Below the pieces are notes generated by a model. That model saw only the letters and a program-made list of their open reading frames with translations. It had not been told where the DNA came from and searched no databases. Below, in pieces: positions 5,302 to 7,284 of a DNA stretch of 7,284 nucleotides. A program made the position numbers and the translations under genes. The stretch is from Bacillota bacterium (lineage in GTDB: Bacteria; Bacillota; Clostridia; Lachnospirales; Cellulosilyticaceae), in assembly GCA_023457875.1 (NCBI GenBank), contig JAEXBC010000397.1, positions 1 through 7,284 on the forward strand, in the 5' to 3' direction. Each line of letters starts with the position of its first letter. The first letter of the stretch is position 1.

Positions 5302-7284
5302 ATGATCAAAATTACATTAAAAGATGGTAGTGTAAAAGAATGCAATAAAGGCATTACAGTGTTGGGTGTAGCAGAAGAGTTAAGTAGTGGACTAGCTAGA
5401 ATGGCTTGTTGCGGTAAGGTAAATGGTGAGGTAGTCGATCTGCGCACCGAGCTTTTGGAAGACTGCAATCTTGAAATACTTACCTTTAATGATAAAGAAG
5501 GGAAATGGGCTTTTCGTCATAGTGCATCTCATATTTTAGCTCAAGCAGTCAAGAGACTTTATCCAGAGGTTAAGCTGGCAATAGGACCAGCCATAGAAGA
5601 TGGATTTTACTATGATTTTGATACACCAAGGCACTTTGTTGAAGCAGACTTTGCAGCTATTGAAGCAGAAATGAAAAAAATAGTTAAAGAGAAGCTTCCA
5701 ATCGAACGCTTTGAACTTCCTAGGCAAGAAGCTATCGCACTTATGGAAAAAGCAGGAGAACCTTATAAGGTAGAACTGATTAAAGAACTTCCAGAGGGTG
5801 AGACCATTAGCTTTTATAAGCAAGGTGAATTTGTAGATCTTTGCGCTGGACCTCATCTGATGAGCACTAAGCCTGTAGAAGCCTTCAAAATCCTATCAGC
5901 AGCAGGTGCCTATTGGAAGGGTAACGAAAAAAATAAAATGCTGGCACGTATTTATGCAACAGCCTTTACTAAAAAAGCTGATTTAACAGCTTATTTAGAA
6001 GCTCTGGAAGAAGCTAAAAAGCGTGACCATAATAAGCTAGGACGTGAACTCAAGCTGTTTACAACTGATGATAAGGTTGGTCAAGGCTTACCTCTTCTTA
6101 TGCCAAAGGGTGCGCGTATTATCCAAACCCTTCAAAGATTTGTAGAGGATGAAGAGGAAAAAAGAGGGTATGTATTAACCAAAACACCACTTATGGCAAA
6201 GAGCGATCTTTACAAAATGTCAGGACACTGGGATCACTACAAAGACGGTATGTTTGTGCTAGGCGATGAAGAAAAGGATAAAGAGGTTTTTGCACTTCGT
6301 CCTATGACTTGCCCCTTCCAATTTACAGTATATAATGCAGAGCAGCACAGCTACCGAGATCTCCCTATTCGCTATGGTGAAACCTCTACACTATTTAGAA
6401 ATGAATCTTCAGGAGAAATGCATGGTTTGATTCGTGTAAGACAATTTACAATTTCTGAAGGTCACCTTGCATGTACCCCAGAACAATTAGAGGATGAATT
6501 CAAGGGTGTAGTAGAACTGATTAACTACTTTATGGAAGTATTAGGTATTCAAAATGATGTAAGCTATCAATTCTCTAAATGGGATCCATCTAATACCGAA
6601 AAATACATTGATGACCCCGAGGCTTGGGAAAAAACAGAAAATCTTATGCGAAATATCCTAGACCACTTAGGCATTAATTATACAGAAGCAGTAGGTGAAG
6701 CAGCTTTCTACGGACCTAAACTTGATATTCAATTTAAAAATGTACATGGTAAAGAAGATACAATTATCACCGTACAAATCGACTTTGCACTTGGAGAAAG
6801 ACTTGGTATGACTTATGTAGATGTGGATGGAGAGAAAAAGCATCCACTAATCATTCACCGTACATCTATTGGTTGCTACGAAAGAACCCTTGCGATGCTC
6901 ATTGAAAAATATGCAGGTAGTTTCCCAACATGGCTTGCTCCAGTGGCTGTTAAAGTACTTCCACTTTCTGATAAGTATGCCGACTATGCTAGCGAAGTAG
7001 TTAAAGCCTTCAAGGATCGTGGCATTATCAAAGTTGAAGCAGACTATCGTACAGAAAAGATTGGCTACAAAATCCGCGAGGCACGTATGGAAAGAGTACC
7101 TTACATTGTTGTAGTCGGTGCAGAAGAAATGGCTAATCGAACAGTTTCAGTAAGAAGCCGTCAAAAGGGTGATGAAGGTATTCAAGACCTTGAAAGCTTC
7201 GTAAACCGTGTAGATCAAGAAATTAAAGATAAATTTAACTATTTATTGCACATGGAAGTTGAAGAGAAACAAGATGCTAAAGCC
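5302..7284 (+). CDS. thrS: Threonyl-tRNA synthetase, second copy, 3'-truncated by the window edge
   Basis: This is a second ThrRS with 661 residues visible and no stop before the window ends. It already extends past the usual C-terminus in an acidic tail (MEVEEKQDAKA), so the true end is probably close. The frame is intact throughout. The start ATG at 5302 lies 8 bases after AAAGGAG (5287-5293). Domains follow the normal order: TGS (1-61), editing (about 62-240) with H73, H77, C181 and H185, catalytic core, and anticodon-binding domain (from about 542). The zinc ligands C337 (MTCPF), H388 (SEGH) and H519 (IHR) and the motif 2 arginine R366 are kept. The motif 2 segment reads FTISEGH instead of FTQDDAH, placing I384 and E386 where the first copy has Q380 and D382. 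I recall this variant from other Clostridia, so it is probably a second functional ThrRS type, not decay. Confidence 0.96.
   Translation, partial: MIKITLKDGSVKECNKGITVLGVAEELSSGLARMACCGKVNGEVVDLRTELLEDCNLEILTFNDKEGKWAFRHSASHILAQAVKRLYPEVKLAIGPAIEDGFYYDFDTPRHFVEADFAAIEAEMKKIVKEKLPIERFELPRQEAIALMEKAGEPYKVELIKELPEGETISFYKQGEFVDLCAGPHLMSTKPVEAFKILSAAGAYWKGNEKNKMLARIYATAFTKKADLTAYLEALEEAKKRDHNKLGRELKLFTTDDKVGQGLPLLMPKGARIIQTLQRFVEDEEEKRGYVLTKTPLMAKSDLYKMSGHWDHYKDGMFVLGDEEKDKEVFALRPMTCPFQFTVYNAEQHSYRDLPIRYGETSTLFRNESSGEMHGLIRVRQFTISEGHLACTPEQLEDEFKGVVELINYFMEVLGIQNDVSYQFSKWDPSNTEKYIDDPEAWEKTENLMRNILDHLGINYTEAVGEAAFYGPKLDIQFKNVHGKEDTIITVQIDFALGERLGMTYVDVDGEKKHPLIIHRTSIGCYERTLAMLIEKYAGSFPTWLAPVAVKVLPLSDKYADYASEVVKAFKDRGIIKVEADYRTEKIGYKIREARMERVPYIVVVGAEEMANRTVSVRSRQKGDEGIQDLESFVNRVDQEIKDKFNYLLHMEVEEKQDAKA

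Overview
The window (7,284 bases, AT-rich) looks like chromosomal DNA of a low-GC, spore-forming Firmicute, most likely an anaerobe of class Clostridia. The evidence is a YtxC-family sporulation gene directly upstream of a threonyl-tRNA synthetase gene, T-box leaders, AAAGGAG-type ribosome binding sites, and protein sequences that read as clostridial. I cannot name a genus from the sequence alone. All genes are on the + strand, and I see no insertion sequence, phage gene, tRNA, rRNA or CRISPR array.

Positions 1-1630 hold two closely spaced genes: a class I SAM-dependent methyltransferase whose 5' end lies outside the window, and hslO, which encodes the redox-activated chaperone Hsp33. The 23-base gap suggests cotranscription. 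After a 106-base gap comes ytxC (1737-2576), a sporulation-associated gene of unknown biochemistry.

The rest (about 2600-7284) is devoted to threonyl-tRNA charging. It contains two consecutive units, each built as promoter, threonine T-box riboswitch, intrinsic terminator, ribosome binding site and thrS. The first enzyme is complete (642 residues). The second is open at the right edge (661 residues visible). Both leaders carry the same ACC specifier and the same T-box core, so both units should respond to uncharged tRNA-Thr.

The two synthetases are not simple copies. By hand alignment without gaps, residues 1-250 (TGS and editing domains) are about 75% identical, and about 83% over residues 71-250. 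The best-conserved 70-residue stretch of the catalytic domain is only about 50% identical and differs at residues expected to contact threonine. The anticodon-binding domains are again more alike. A tandem, doubly T-box-controlled pair with shared flanks and different catalytic cores is the most interesting thing in the window.
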